Assembly: GCA_040752855.1 (NCBI GenBank)
Contig: JBFMHP010000012.1
Span: forward strand, 62,001 to 126,000
Length of the DNA: 64,000 bases
DNA from: JBFMHP01 sp040752855
GTDB taxonomy: Bacteria > Pseudomonadota > Gammaproteobacteria > RBG-16-57-12
Direction of reading: 5' to 3'
Shown here: positions 45,987 to 54,078 of the stretch, piece by piece
How the letters are laid out: each line of letters opens with the position of its first letter
Position numbering within the stretch: position 1 is the stretch's first letter
Program-made: the position numbers and the translations under genes
The notes under the pieces: model-generated
The model's input: only the letters and a program-made list of their open reading frames with translations
Database searches by the model: none
What the model was told of the DNA's origin: nothing

Positions 45987-46826
45987 TTGAAATCCATCTA
46001 TCAATGCCCTGTTTGCAGCGCCCCGCTTGAGCTGTCCGAGCGCCAATACCGTTGCTCCAACAATCATGGATTCGATGTTGCGCGCGAAGGCTACGTGAAT
46101 CTGTTGCTGGCGCATCAACGGAGGAGCAAAGAAGCGGGAGACAGCAAGGCCATGCTGCAAAGCCGGCGCAGTTTTCTAGAGCGGGGTTACTATGACATCC
46201 TGCCCCGCTTCCTCAGCGCCCGCATCGCAGCGCTCTTGCCCGCGCAGCCCATCCACCTGCTCGATGCCGGTTGCGGCGAGGGTTACTACACCGGCTTTAT
46301 CCAGCGCGCGATCGGCGAGCGCATCGCCTGCTGGGGCACGGATATCGCCAAGCCTGGCATTGTGCTGGCGGCGAAACGTTATCCGGATATTCAGTTTTTC
46401 GTCGCCAGCAGCTTCCGTTTGCCGTTGCGGGACCGCACCATCGACGTTGCGATCCGAATCTACGCACCCGGCTCCGCTCAGGAGTTTGCTCGGGTGCTCA
46501 CGCCCAACGGCCTGCTCATTACGGTCATCCCCGGCAAGCGCCACCTGTTTGGGTTAAAGCAACACCTCTATGACACCCCGCTGGAACACGATGCCAGTGA
46601 ACCCGTGCCAGAGGGTTTCAGTCTACGGGAACAGCACATCCTGCAAGACCAGATACATCTCACCAGTTCTGACGACATCCGCCACCTGTTGGCGATGACA
46701 CCCTATTACTGGCATGCCGCGCCGGAAAAGCAGCAGCACGTTGCCGCGCTCACGGAGCTGACAACGGAGATTGAGTTTGTGGTGAATGTTTATGATCATC
46801 CATTCCGGCGGCCAACAGCCGGCTGA
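45987..46826 (+). CDS. rlmA: 23S rRNA (guanine-N1)-methyltransferase RlmA
   Basis: Methylates G745 (E. coli numbering) of 23S rRNA. The 279-aa protein has the N-terminal zinc finger C-x2-C...C-x4-H (YQCPVCSAPL, YRCSNNHGFDVAREGYVNLL), the KEAGDSKAMLQSRRSFLERGYYD linker and a SAM-binding domain (LLDAGCGEGYYTGFI). TTG start at 45987 with AGGCGA upstream; no ATG is available. Probably co-transcribed with ybiT. Confidence 0.93.
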   Translation: MKSIYQCPVCSAPLELSERQYRCSNNHGFDVAREGYVNLLLAHQRRSKEAGDSKAMLQSRRSFLERGYYDILPRFLSARIAALLPAQPIHLLDAGCGEGYYTGFIQRAIGERIACWGTDIAKPGIVLAAKRYPDIQFFVASSFRLPLRDRTIDVAIRIYAPGSAQEFARVLTPNGLLITVIPGKRHLFGLKQHLYDTPLEHDASEPVPEGFSLREQHILQDQIHLTSSDDIRHLLAMTPYYWHAAPEKQQHVAALTELTTEIEFVVNVYDHPFRRPTAG

Positions 46827-46873
46827 AAATTTTCCTTCCGTCACGAATGGCGCTTGCTTAAAGACAGTGCATT

Positions 46874-47030
46874 CCCTCCCCCTTGACGGGGGCGTTAGGG
46901 TGGGGGTGAAATAGTGGACAGTGCACTGAAATTTCAGTGTACTCACCCTCCCCCTAGCCCCCTCGACTCGGGTTCCAGACTTCGCCCTACCGCCTCCATC
47001 CATGGAGGCGTCCCGTCAAGGGAGGGGGAA
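46874..47030. repeat. Composite inverted-repeat element carrying a 49-bp module (copy B)
   Basis: The arms CCCTCCCCCTTGACGG and CCGTCAAGGGAGGGGG, the inner TTAGGGTGGGGGTGA / CTCACCCTCCCCCTAG, and a central CACTGAAATTTCAGTG match the element at 34825. The right arm is interrupted at 46962-47010 by a 49-bp module (reverse strand: CGCCTCCATGGATGGAGGCG, then a tail ending GAACCCGAGTCGAG) that also occurs in the element at 59931. Confidence 0.8.
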
Positions 47031-47050
47031 TTTGGTCAAGGGCCATTCCC

Positions 47051-48178
47051 TTACTGTCCCGTCTCCTTGAAGGATGGCAGATCGAGTTCAATGCCGGCTC
47101 TAGCGCGATGTTGCGCCAGCGCCCACTGCACATGTTCGCGCACTATGTCATCCGGGTGATGTGCCTTTGCTTGCAGCGCGGCGAGGATCTCGGGTGTGCC
47201 AGGCGCGTTGCCCAGGGCAACGGCGATATTGCGCAACCAGCGGGTGTAGCCGATGCGCCGGATCGGTGAGCCTTCGGTGTTGTGCAAAAATTCCGCTTCG
47301 CTCCAATTGAATAATTCGATCAGTGTCGGCGCATCCAGATTATGGCGGGCACGGTAATCGATTTCTGCGCTCACGCGCGCGAAGCGATTCCACGGGCAAA
47401 CCAGCTGGCAGTCGTCGCACCCATAGATGCGATTGCCGATCGCGTGGCGAAATTCCAGCGGGATGCTGCCGTGCAGTTCGATGGTGAGATAGGAGATGCA
47501 GCGCCGCGCATCGAGTTGATAGGGCGCGACGATGGCCTGGGTCGGGCAAATATCGATGCAGGCGCGGCAGGTGCCGCAGTGATTGACCGCTGGGGTATCG
47601 ATCGGCAGGGGCAGGTCGGTGTAGATCTCGCCGAGAAAAAACCATGAACCGGTCTTCTGGTGGATCAGGTTGGTGTGTTTGCCGATCCAGCCGAGGCCGG
47701 CATTTTGTGCCAAGGCCTTTTCCAGTACCGGGGCGCTGTCGACGAAGACGCGGTAGCCGAACGGTCCGATCTGATCTTCGATCTGTTGCGCCAGTTGTTG
47801 CAGGCGTTTGCGCAAGACCTTGTGATAATCGCGGCCCAGTGCGTAACGTGAAACGAAACCCAGCTCTGGATCGTCCAGCACGGCCTCGCTGTCGGCGCAG
47901 TCGGGCGGCAGATAATCCATGCGTGCCGAGATTACCCGTACGGTGCTCGGCACCAATTCATCTGGGCGGCTGCGCTTGGTGCCGTGCCGGGCCATGTAGT
48001 CCATCTCGCCATGAAACTGTTGGCTCAGCCATCGGGTGAGATGCGCCTCATGTTCAGGCAGGTGAATATCGGCAATGCCGATCTGTTGCAGGCCGAGCGC
48101 CGTGCCCCATTGTTTGATGGTGTCGGCGAGGGCCTGCAACTGTGCGGCATCCAGTGTAGCGTTCGCTTTTGATTGCAT
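47051..48178 (-). CDS. queG: Epoxyqueuosine reductase
   Basis: Cobalamin- and iron-sulfur-dependent enzyme for the last step of queuosine synthesis in tRNA. The 375-aa protein has the two 4Fe-4S motifs CGTCRACIDICP and CDDCQLVCPWN plus the catalytic region IGIADIHLPEHEAHLTRWL and DSAPVLEKALAQNAGLGWIGKH. A HEAT-like C-terminal part follows (RNIAVALGNAPGTPEILAAL). ATG 48178 is taken as the start; upstream in-frame ATGs overlap the divergent nnr gene. Divergent queG/nnr is unlike E. coli only in start spacing (18 bp here). Confidence 0.94.
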   Translation of the reverse strand: MQSKANATLDAAQLQALADTIKQWGTALGLQQIGIADIHLPEHEAHLTRWLSQQFHGEMDYMARHGTKRSRPDELVPSTVRVISARMDYLPPDCADSEAVLDDPELGFVSRYALGRDYHKVLRKRLQQLAQQIEDQIGPFGYRVFVDSAPVLEKALAQNAGLGWIGKHTNLIHQKTGSWFFLGEIYTDLPLPIDTPAVNHCGTCRACIDICPTQAIVAPYQLDARRCISYLTIELHGSIPLEFRHAIGNRIYGCDDCQLVCPWNRFARVSAEIDYRARHNLDAPTLIELFNWSEAEFLHNTEGSPIRRIGYTRWLRNIAVALGNAPGTPEILAALQAKAHHPDDIVREHVQWALAQHRARAGIELDLPSFKETGQ

Positions 48179-48196
48179 AGGGGGTATCATAACGCC

Positions 48197-49672
48197 ATGC
48201 AAAATCTCCCGCACAATCTCTATCGCGCTGCTGACACTCGCGCCCTCGACCGGCTGGCGATCGAGGCCGGCACGCCCGGCATCACGCTCATGGAACGTGC
48301 CGGTGCCGCGGCGTTTGACCTATTGCGCAAGTGCTGGCCGCAGGCACAGCACCTTGCGGTATTCTGCGGCGGCGGCAATAACGGTGGCGATGGTTTCGTG
48401 ATCGCGCGGCTGGCCAAGCGACAGGGGATGATGGTCTCGGTATTTCTGCTGGCCGATGCCGCCAAGCTCAAGGGCGAGGCCTTGCAGAGTTATCAAGCGA
48501 TGTTGGCGGAACATGTATCGGTCGAGGCGCAACTGCCGGCGGATTTGCAGGGCTTTGATCTTGCAGTCGACAGCCTGCTGGGCACGGGCCTGAGTGAGCC
48601 GGTGCGGGGCCCGTATCAACAGGCCATCGAGTTGATGAATGCCTCGACCATCCCCGTGCTGGCCATCGATATCCCCTCCGGCCTGTCGGCCGATACCGGC
48701 GTAGTGTTGGGAGTGGCGGTCAAGGCGCAGGCGACCATCACCTACATTGGTGTTAAACAGGGTCTGCTTACCGGCGCAGGGCCGGACTACTGCGGTGAGC
48801 TGGTCTTTGCCGGCTTGGGTGTGCCTGAGGCGATCTACGCGCAGGTTCCCCCGGCGGCGCATCGCATCGATTATGCCTTGTTGAAACCGCAGCTGCCGCC
48901 GCGCGCGCGCGGTGCCCACAAAGGCGCCCACGGTCATGTCTTGTTGATCGGCGGCGAGACGGGCATGAGCGGCGCGATCACCCTGGCGGGGGAGGCGGCC
49001 TTGCGTTGCGGCGCCGGTCTGGTGAGCATCGCCACCCGGCGCGAACATGCGGCGCTCATCAGCGCCGCGCGGCCCGAGTTGATGTCGCATGGCGTTGAAA
49101 CCCAGGAAGAGTTTGCCGCGCTGCTGGACCGAGCAAATGTGGTCGCGATCGGTCCCGGACTGGGTCGCAGCGAGTGGGGGCGTCGCATGCTGCGTTATGT
49201 CCTGGGCTTGAAGCGGCCGGTGGTGATCGATGCCGACGGCCTAAATCTCCTGGCGGAGCAGCCTTGCCGGCACGACCACTGGATTCTCACGCCCCATCCC
49301 GGTGAGGCGGCGCGGCTTCTGGATGTGGCCACCGCCACGGTTCAGGCCGATCGCTTTGAGGCCGCGCGTGCGCTGCAACAGCGTTATGGTGGCGTGGTGG
49401 CCTTGAAAGGGGCGGGCAGTCTCATCTGCGATGACCAACAGCAGATCAGCCTGTGCACTGATGGCAATCCGGGCATGGGCAGCGGCGGGATGGGCGATGT
49501 GCTCACCGGCGTGATCGCGGCGTTGCTGGCGCAAGGCTTCACGCGTGGCGATGCCGCCCGGCTCGGTGTGTGTCTGCACTCGGCGGCGGCCGATCGCGCC
49601 GCGCACGACGGGGAGCGCGGGCTGATTGCCAGCGATCTGATGGCGCATCTGCGCCGGCTGGCCAATCCATGA
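48197..49672 (+). CDS. nnr: Bifunctional NAD(P)H-hydrate epimerase / ADP-dependent hydrate dehydratase
   Basis: Repairs hydrated NAD(P)H. The 491-aa protein has the N-terminal YjeF_N epimerase (TPGITLMERAGAAAFDLL, VFCGGGNNGGDGFVIARL, VDSLLGTGLSEPVRGPY) and the C-terminal carbohydrate-kinase-like dehydratase (ARGAHKGAHGHVLLIGGETGMSGAI, AIGPGLGRSEWG, LTPHPGEAARLL, GNPGMGSGGMGDVLTGVIAALLAQG). ATG 48197 is the family start. The stop codon overlaps the tsaE start (ATGA). Confidence 0.95.
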   Translation: MQNLPHNLYRAADTRALDRLAIEAGTPGITLMERAGAAAFDLLRKCWPQAQHLAVFCGGGNNGGDGFVIARLAKRQGMMVSVFLLADAAKLKGEALQSYQAMLAEHVSVEAQLPADLQGFDLAVDSLLGTGLSEPVRGPYQQAIELMNASTIPVLAIDIPSGLSADTGVVLGVAVKAQATITYIGVKQGLLTGAGPDYCGELVFAGLGVPEAIYAQVPPAAHRIDYALLKPQLPPRARGAHKGAHGHVLLIGGETGMSGAITLAGEAALRCGAGLVSIATRREHAALISAARPELMSHGVETQEEFAALLDRANVVAIGPGLGRSEWGRRMLRYVLGLKRPVVIDADGLNLLAEQPCRHDHWILTPHPGEAARLLDVATATVQADRFEAARALQQRYGGVVALKGAGSLICDDQQQISLCTDGNPGMGSGGMGDVLTGVIAALLAQGFTRGDAARLGVCLHSAAADRAAHDGERGLIASDLMAHLRRLANP

Positions 49673-50145
49673 AGCTTTTTCTGCAAGATGAGGCGGCGAC
49701 GCTCGCCCTCGGCCAGGCGTTGGCGCAGGCCTGCCGGCATGGGGCGGTGATCTATCTGCACGGCAATCTCGGTGCCGGCAAGACTACCCTGGTGCGCGGT
49801 TTCTTGAGCGCGCTCGGGTATCAGGGGCCGGTGAAGAGCCCCACCTATACCTTGGTCGAGCCGTATACGCTCGATGGGCGAGCCATTTATCACTTCGATC
49901 TCTATCGCCTCGGCCATCCGGAGGAACTGGAGTACATGGGAATTCGGGACTACTTCACCGATCCCGCCGCTCTGTGTCTGGTCGAATGGTCGGAGCGCGG
50001 GCAAGGTGTGCTGCCGCCACCGGACATCGATCTGCATCTCGATTATGCCTTGCCGAGCCGCGTGGCCAGGCTGGAGGCGCATGGCGATTCCGGCCGCGAC
50101 GTCCTCAAGAATCTCGCGCTGCAACCGTTGAAATTCCTATCCTAA
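49669..50145 (+). CDS. tsaE: tRNA threonylcarbamoyladenosine biosynthesis ATPase TsaE
   Basis: ATPase that stimulates the TsaB-TsaD complex in t6A synthesis. The 158-aa protein has Walker A LHGNLGAGKTTLVRGFL, switch region KSPTYTLVEPY and HFDLYRLGHPEELEYMGIRDYF. The start overlaps the nnr stop. The gene order nnr-tsaE-amiB-mutL is conserved in gammaproteobacteria. Confidence 0.95.
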   Translation: MKLFLQDEAATLALGQALAQACRHGAVIYLHGNLGAGKTTLVRGFLSALGYQGPVKSPTYTLVEPYTLDGRAIYHFDLYRLGHPEELEYMGIRDYFTDPAALCLVEWSERGQGVLPPPDIDLHLDYALPSRVARLEAHGDSGRDVLKNLALQPLKFLS

Positions 50146-50329
50146 TTATCTGTTTGAAAGGGCTTTTCGGTCCCGTGCGCATCGGCTGTCGGTTGGGTGC
50201 GCAGATGACACCGGATGTTCCATGTTAAGGTTTTATCAAAGATCATGGCCTTATCTTGATGTTTTGAAAGGAAAATCGATCTTGAAAAAAACGGATTTTC
50301 TGTGCAAAATTAGTTTTAAAGAACACCAC

Positions 50330-51679
50330 ATGAGAAGAAGGATGACTTTTCGCTTACTCACACTGCTGGGGATACTGCTGCTCTCCCTTCAGGCCTGGGG
50401 CGCCTCCCAGCTGGAGGGCGTGCGCGCCAGCGCGAGCGAGGATTCAGTGCGGCTCGTGTTCGATCTCTCGGACACAACTCCCTACAAGATCTTTGCCCTG
50501 ACCAAGCCCGACCGGGTGGTGATCGATCTCAAAGACACCGTTTTGCGCAGCAAGCTCTCGGCTGATGACATCCCGGCCGGACCGATCACCAATCTTCGCA
50601 CGGGTATCCGGAATGGAACCGATTTGCGCATTGTCATTGAGCTGTCGCAAAGCCGCGATTACAAGAACTTCTGGCTGCCGCTGGATGCCGACGAACGTAC
50701 GCACCGGCTCGTGATCGATTTTCCGGGGGTGCGCTTTGGGGAGATTCCGGCATCGAGCGCCACGGCGTCGGCGCCGGCCAGCGTGCAAGCCGCTATCGAC
50801 AAATCGCTGTTGCGCGAAGTGGTGGTGGTCATCGACCCGGGCCACGGCGGCAAGGATTCCGGCGCGATCGGCAGCCGCGGCACGTATGAAAAAGACGTGG
50901 TGCTGGCCGTCTCGCAGCGGCTCGCCAATCTGATCAACAAGGAGCCGGGCATGCGCGCGGTGCTGACGCGCGACGGGGATTATTACCTCAAGCTGCGCGA
51001 GCGCACGGGCATCGCGCGCCAGCACAAGGCCGATCTGTTCATTTCGGTACATGCCGATGCCTTCAAGGACCCCAGGGCGCGCGGCTCGTCTGTGTATGCG
51101 CTCTCGGAACGGGGCGCCAGTAGCGAATTCGCGCGACTGCTGGCCGCGCGGGAAAACGCCGCGGACCTGATCGAAGGCGTCGATATCGACACCTATGACG
51201 AGAATCTGCGCAATGTGCTGATCGATTTGTCGCAGACCGGCACGATCAAGGAGAGCCTCAATGTCGGGCAAAAGATCCTCAGCCGCTTCGGCGGCCTCGG
51301 CGCGCTGCACAAGCCGCAGGTCGAACAGGCGGGATTCGCCGTGCTCAAGTCCCATGACGTGCCGTCCATCCTGGTTGAACTGGCGTTCATCTCCAATCCG
51401 CAGGAAGAGCGCAAGCTGCTCAATCCCACCCACCAGCTCAAACTGGCCAACGCGATCATGGACGGGGTGAATGAGTATTTCCGCAGCTCGCCGCCGCCCG
51501 GAACGCAGCTGGCCTTGATTCACAGCAACAAACACGTCATCAAATCCGGCGATACCTTGAGCACCATTGCCCGGCAATATCGCGTGAGCATGCGCGATCT
51601 GATGGATTTCAACGGCTTGAAGTCCGATCAGATCCAGATCGGCCAGGAGCTGAACATCCCCGCGCTCCGGGACAGTTGA
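50330..51679 (+). CDS. amiB: N-acetylmuramoyl-L-alanine amidase (AmiB/AmiC type) with AMIN and LysM domains
   Basis: Periplasmic septal peptidoglycan amidase of 449 aa. Signal peptide MRRRMTFRLLTLLGILLLSLQAWG; AMIN domain about 25-125 (VRLVFDLSDTTPYKIFALTKPDRVVIDL); catalytic Amidase_3 domain about 163-385 (VVIDPGHGGKDSGAIG, zinc His; FISVHADAF; PSILVELAFISNP, Glu); C-terminal LysM (HVIKSGDTLSTIARQYRVSMRDLMDFNGL). ATG 50330 is preferred over ATG 50342, which abuts its own possible binding site. The upstream 180 bp contains no gene. Confidence 0.94.
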   Translation: MRRRMTFRLLTLLGILLLSLQAWGASQLEGVRASASEDSVRLVFDLSDTTPYKIFALTKPDRVVIDLKDTVLRSKLSADDIPAGPITNLRTGIRNGTDLRIVIELSQSRDYKNFWLPLDADERTHRLVIDFPGVRFGEIPASSATASAPASVQAAIDKSLLREVVVVIDPGHGGKDSGAIGSRGTYEKDVVLAVSQRLANLINKEPGMRAVLTRDGDYYLKLRERTGIARQHKADLFISVHADAFKDPRARGSSVYALSERGASSEFARLLAARENAADLIEGVDIDTYDENLRNVLIDLSQTGTIKESLNVGQKILSRFGGLGALHKPQVEQAGFAVLKSHDVPSILVELAFISNPQEERKLLNPTHQLKLANAIMDGVNEYFRSSPPPGTQLALIHSNKHVIKSGDTLSTIARQYRVSMRDLMDFNGLKSDQIQIGQELNIPALRDS

Positions 51680-51759
51680 CCGTTCGGACCCGGTTCGCCG
51701 TGAGATTCCCCGGCCGGATGTGCTAGGATTGGACGGTTTCCAATCCCACGGCGCCCAGC

Positions 51760-53589
51760 ATGACCGCAGTGAAACTCCCACTCCCAGCACACATTCATCG
51801 GCTTTCCACCCAGGTCGCCAACCAGATCGCCGCCGGCGAGGTGGTGGAGCGCCCGGCCTCGGTGCTCAAGGAGCTCCTGGAAAACGCCCTGGATGCCGGC
51901 GCCACCCGCATCGACATCGATATCGAACAAGGCGGCCTCAAATTGATCCGCGTGCGCGACAATGGCTGCGGCATCTATCGCGAGGAAATGCCCTTGGCCT
52001 TGAGCCGCCACGCGACCAGCAAGATCAAGGATGCGCGCGATCTCGAAGGTGTGGCGTCCTTGGGATTTCGCGGCGAGGCCCTGCCCAGCATCAGCTCGGT
52101 GGCGCGCCTGACTTTGATCTCCCGCACCGCGGATGCCGACAGCGGCTGGCAACTGCAAGGTGACGGCAGCGATGCGTTCGGCGATCCCATGCCGGCCCCG
52201 CACCTGACCGGCACCACCGTAGAGGTGCGCGACCTGTTCTACAACACCCCGGCGCGGCGCAAATTCTTGCGCGCGGAAAAAACCGAGTTCGCGCATTTGG
52301 AAGAGGTGGTCAAGCGCATCGCCTTAAGCCGCTTCGATGTCACCATCAGCCTGAAGCACAATAACAAGACCGTGAAGCTGTTTCGCACCGCCGAAGATGC
52401 GGCGGCGGAGCAAAAGCGCATCGCCGAGGTGTGCGGCGCGGCCTTTGTCGAACAATCCATCCGGCTTGATTTCGCCGCGGCGGGCGTGCGGCTCTGGGGT
52501 TGGATCGCGCAGCCGGCGTTCTCGCGCAGCCAGGCCGATCTGCAGTATTTCTTCGTCAATGGCCGCGTGGTGCGCGACAAACTGGTGACCCATGCGATCC
52601 GCCAGGCCTATCAGGATGTGCTGTTTGCGGGCCGTCATCCCGCCTATGTGTTGTATCTGCAAATCGATCCGGTGCAGGTCGATGTGAACGTGCACCCTAC
52701 CAAACACGAGGTGCGTTTCCGCGAGGGGCGCTACGTGCATGATTTTCTGTTCCGCGCCATACACAAGGCCCTGGCCGACCTCCGCCCCGGCGCGAAACCG
52801 GAGGTGGTCTATGAAACGGCCGCGCCGGATTCGGCCTCGGCGCCGGCTGCACCTTCGGTCAGCGCGACATCGTGGTTTAATCGCAGCTCCCAGCGCGTCA
52901 TGCCCTTGCAGGTGCAGGAGCAGCTCGCGGTGTACGCGAGCATGCATCCCAGTCAACAGACATTGGTGGCGGAGCCCAGTGCCGATGCGGCGACGAGTGA
53001 GGACATGCCGCCGCTTGGTTTCGCCTTGGCGCAATTGCATGGCGTTTACGTGCTGGCGCAGAATGCGCGCGGCTTGGTGATCGTCGACATGCACGCCGCG
53101 CACGAGCGCATCACCTACGAGCGCATGAAGGCCGCGTTTCATGGCGATGGCCTCAAATCCCAACCGCTCTTGGTGCCGGTGACGATCACGGTGAGCGAGC
53201 GCGAGGCCGATCTGGTCGACGAGCAACGCGACTTTTTCACCACGCTCGGGTTCGAGATCTCGCGCCTGGGGCCGGAGGCCGTGGTGGTGCGCCAAGTGCC
53301 GGCACTCCTGAAAAACGCCAATATCGAGCAGCTGGTGCGCGATGTGTTGTCGGATGTGGTGGTGCACGGCCACAGCCAGCGCGTATCACACGAGATCAAC
53401 GAATTGCTGGCCACGATGGCCTGTCACGGCTCGGTGCGCGCCAACCGGCAGTTGAGTCTCCAGGAAATGAACGCCTTGCTGCGCGACATGGAGCGCACCG
53501 AGCGCAGCGGGCAGTGCAATCACGGGCGGCCTACCTGGACGCAGCTCTCCATGGGCGAACTCGACAAGCTCTTTTTGCGCGGCCAGTAG
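51760..53589 (+). CDS. mutL: DNA mismatch repair protein MutL
   Basis: Couples MutS mismatch recognition to downstream repair. The 609-aa protein has the GHKL ATPase N-terminus (VANQIAAGEVVERPASVLKELLENALDAGA, RDNGCGI, LGFRGEALPSI), the transducer domain (FFVNGRVVRDKLV, VDVNVHPTKHEVRF), a disordered linker (about 345-415) and the C-terminal dimerisation domain ending in the CNHGRPTWTQL motif. No DQHA-x2-E-x4-E endonuclease motif is seen, as in other MutH-type gammaproteobacteria. miaA, usually next, is absent here. Confidence 0.95.
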   Translation: MTAVKLPLPAHIHRLSTQVANQIAAGEVVERPASVLKELLENALDAGATRIDIDIEQGGLKLIRVRDNGCGIYREEMPLALSRHATSKIKDARDLEGVASLGFRGEALPSISSVARLTLISRTADADSGWQLQGDGSDAFGDPMPAPHLTGTTVEVRDLFYNTPARRKFLRAEKTEFAHLEEVVKRIALSRFDVTISLKHNNKTVKLFRTAEDAAAEQKRIAEVCGAAFVEQSIRLDFAAAGVRLWGWIAQPAFSRSQADLQYFFVNGRVVRDKLVTHAIRQAYQDVLFAGRHPAYVLYLQIDPVQVDVNVHPTKHEVRFREGRYVHDFLFRAIHKALADLRPGAKPEVVYETAAPDSASAPAAPSVSATSWFNRSSQRVMPLQVQEQLAVYASMHPSQQTLVAEPSADAATSEDMPPLGFALAQLHGVYVLAQNARGLVIVDMHAAHERITYERMKAAFHGDGLKSQPLLVPVTITVSEREADLVDEQRDFFTTLGFEISRLGPEAVVVRQVPALLKNANIEQLVRDVLSDVVVHGHSQRVSHEINELLATMACHGSVRANRQLSLQEMNALLRDMERTERSGQCNHGRPTWTQLSMGELDKLFLRGQ

Positions 53590-53604
53590 GCATGAGTGGG
53601 GGCA

Positions 53605-54078
53605 ATGATGACGCCAAGACAAATTCGGATATTGATTGTGATCGTGATCGTCGTCGCGGCGGGCATGCTGGCGGTCAGTCGCTTGGGCACGCATACGCAC
53701 GATGCGACCCTGCGCGGCTGGTATCAAGACGCCGGCGGCTACGCTCAAGCGGTGGAAGAGCAGCGGCGCACCGGCCGGCCGATCGCCGTGTATTTCTATA
53801 CTCAGTGGTGCGAGTCGTGCAAAAAATTCCGTGAGTCGGTGCTGACGGCGGCGCCGGTGAAAAGTTATTTGCAGGAGTATCTGACCGTGCACATCGACCT
53901 CGAGGCCGGACCCAACGAAGCGCAGCTGGGCAGCGAATTCGGTGTGGTCGGATTTCCCGCCTTCTACATTAAGGCGCGCGCGGATCGCGCAGCGGTCAAT
54001 ATCCTGCGCACCACGGAACAGACGCCGGAAGACTTTATGGAAATCTGCCGCGCGGAACGCGCGCGTCAGGCTATTTGA
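53605..54078 (+). CDS. Membrane-anchored thioredoxin-like protein
   Basis: Protein of 157 aa with an N-terminal membrane anchor (RILIVIVIVVAAGMLAVSRL) and a periplasmic thioredoxin fold: AVYFYTQWCESCKKFRESVL contains the redox motif WCESC, and VVGFPAFYI contains the cis-Pro. Similar to DsbD-gamma/thioredoxin_7-type reductases. ATG 53605 is chosen over GTG 53596. It lies 15 bp after mutL, in the place normally taken by miaA, and overlaps the convergent lipoprotein gene by 8 bp. Confidence 0.85.
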   Translation: MMTPRQIRILIVIVIVVAAGMLAVSRLGTHTHDATLRGWYQDAGGYAQAVEEQRRTGRPIAVYFYTQWCESCKKFRESVLTAAPVKSYLQEYLTVHIDLEAGPNEAQLGSEFGVVGFPAFYIKARADRAAVNILRTTEQTPEDFMEICRAERARQAI

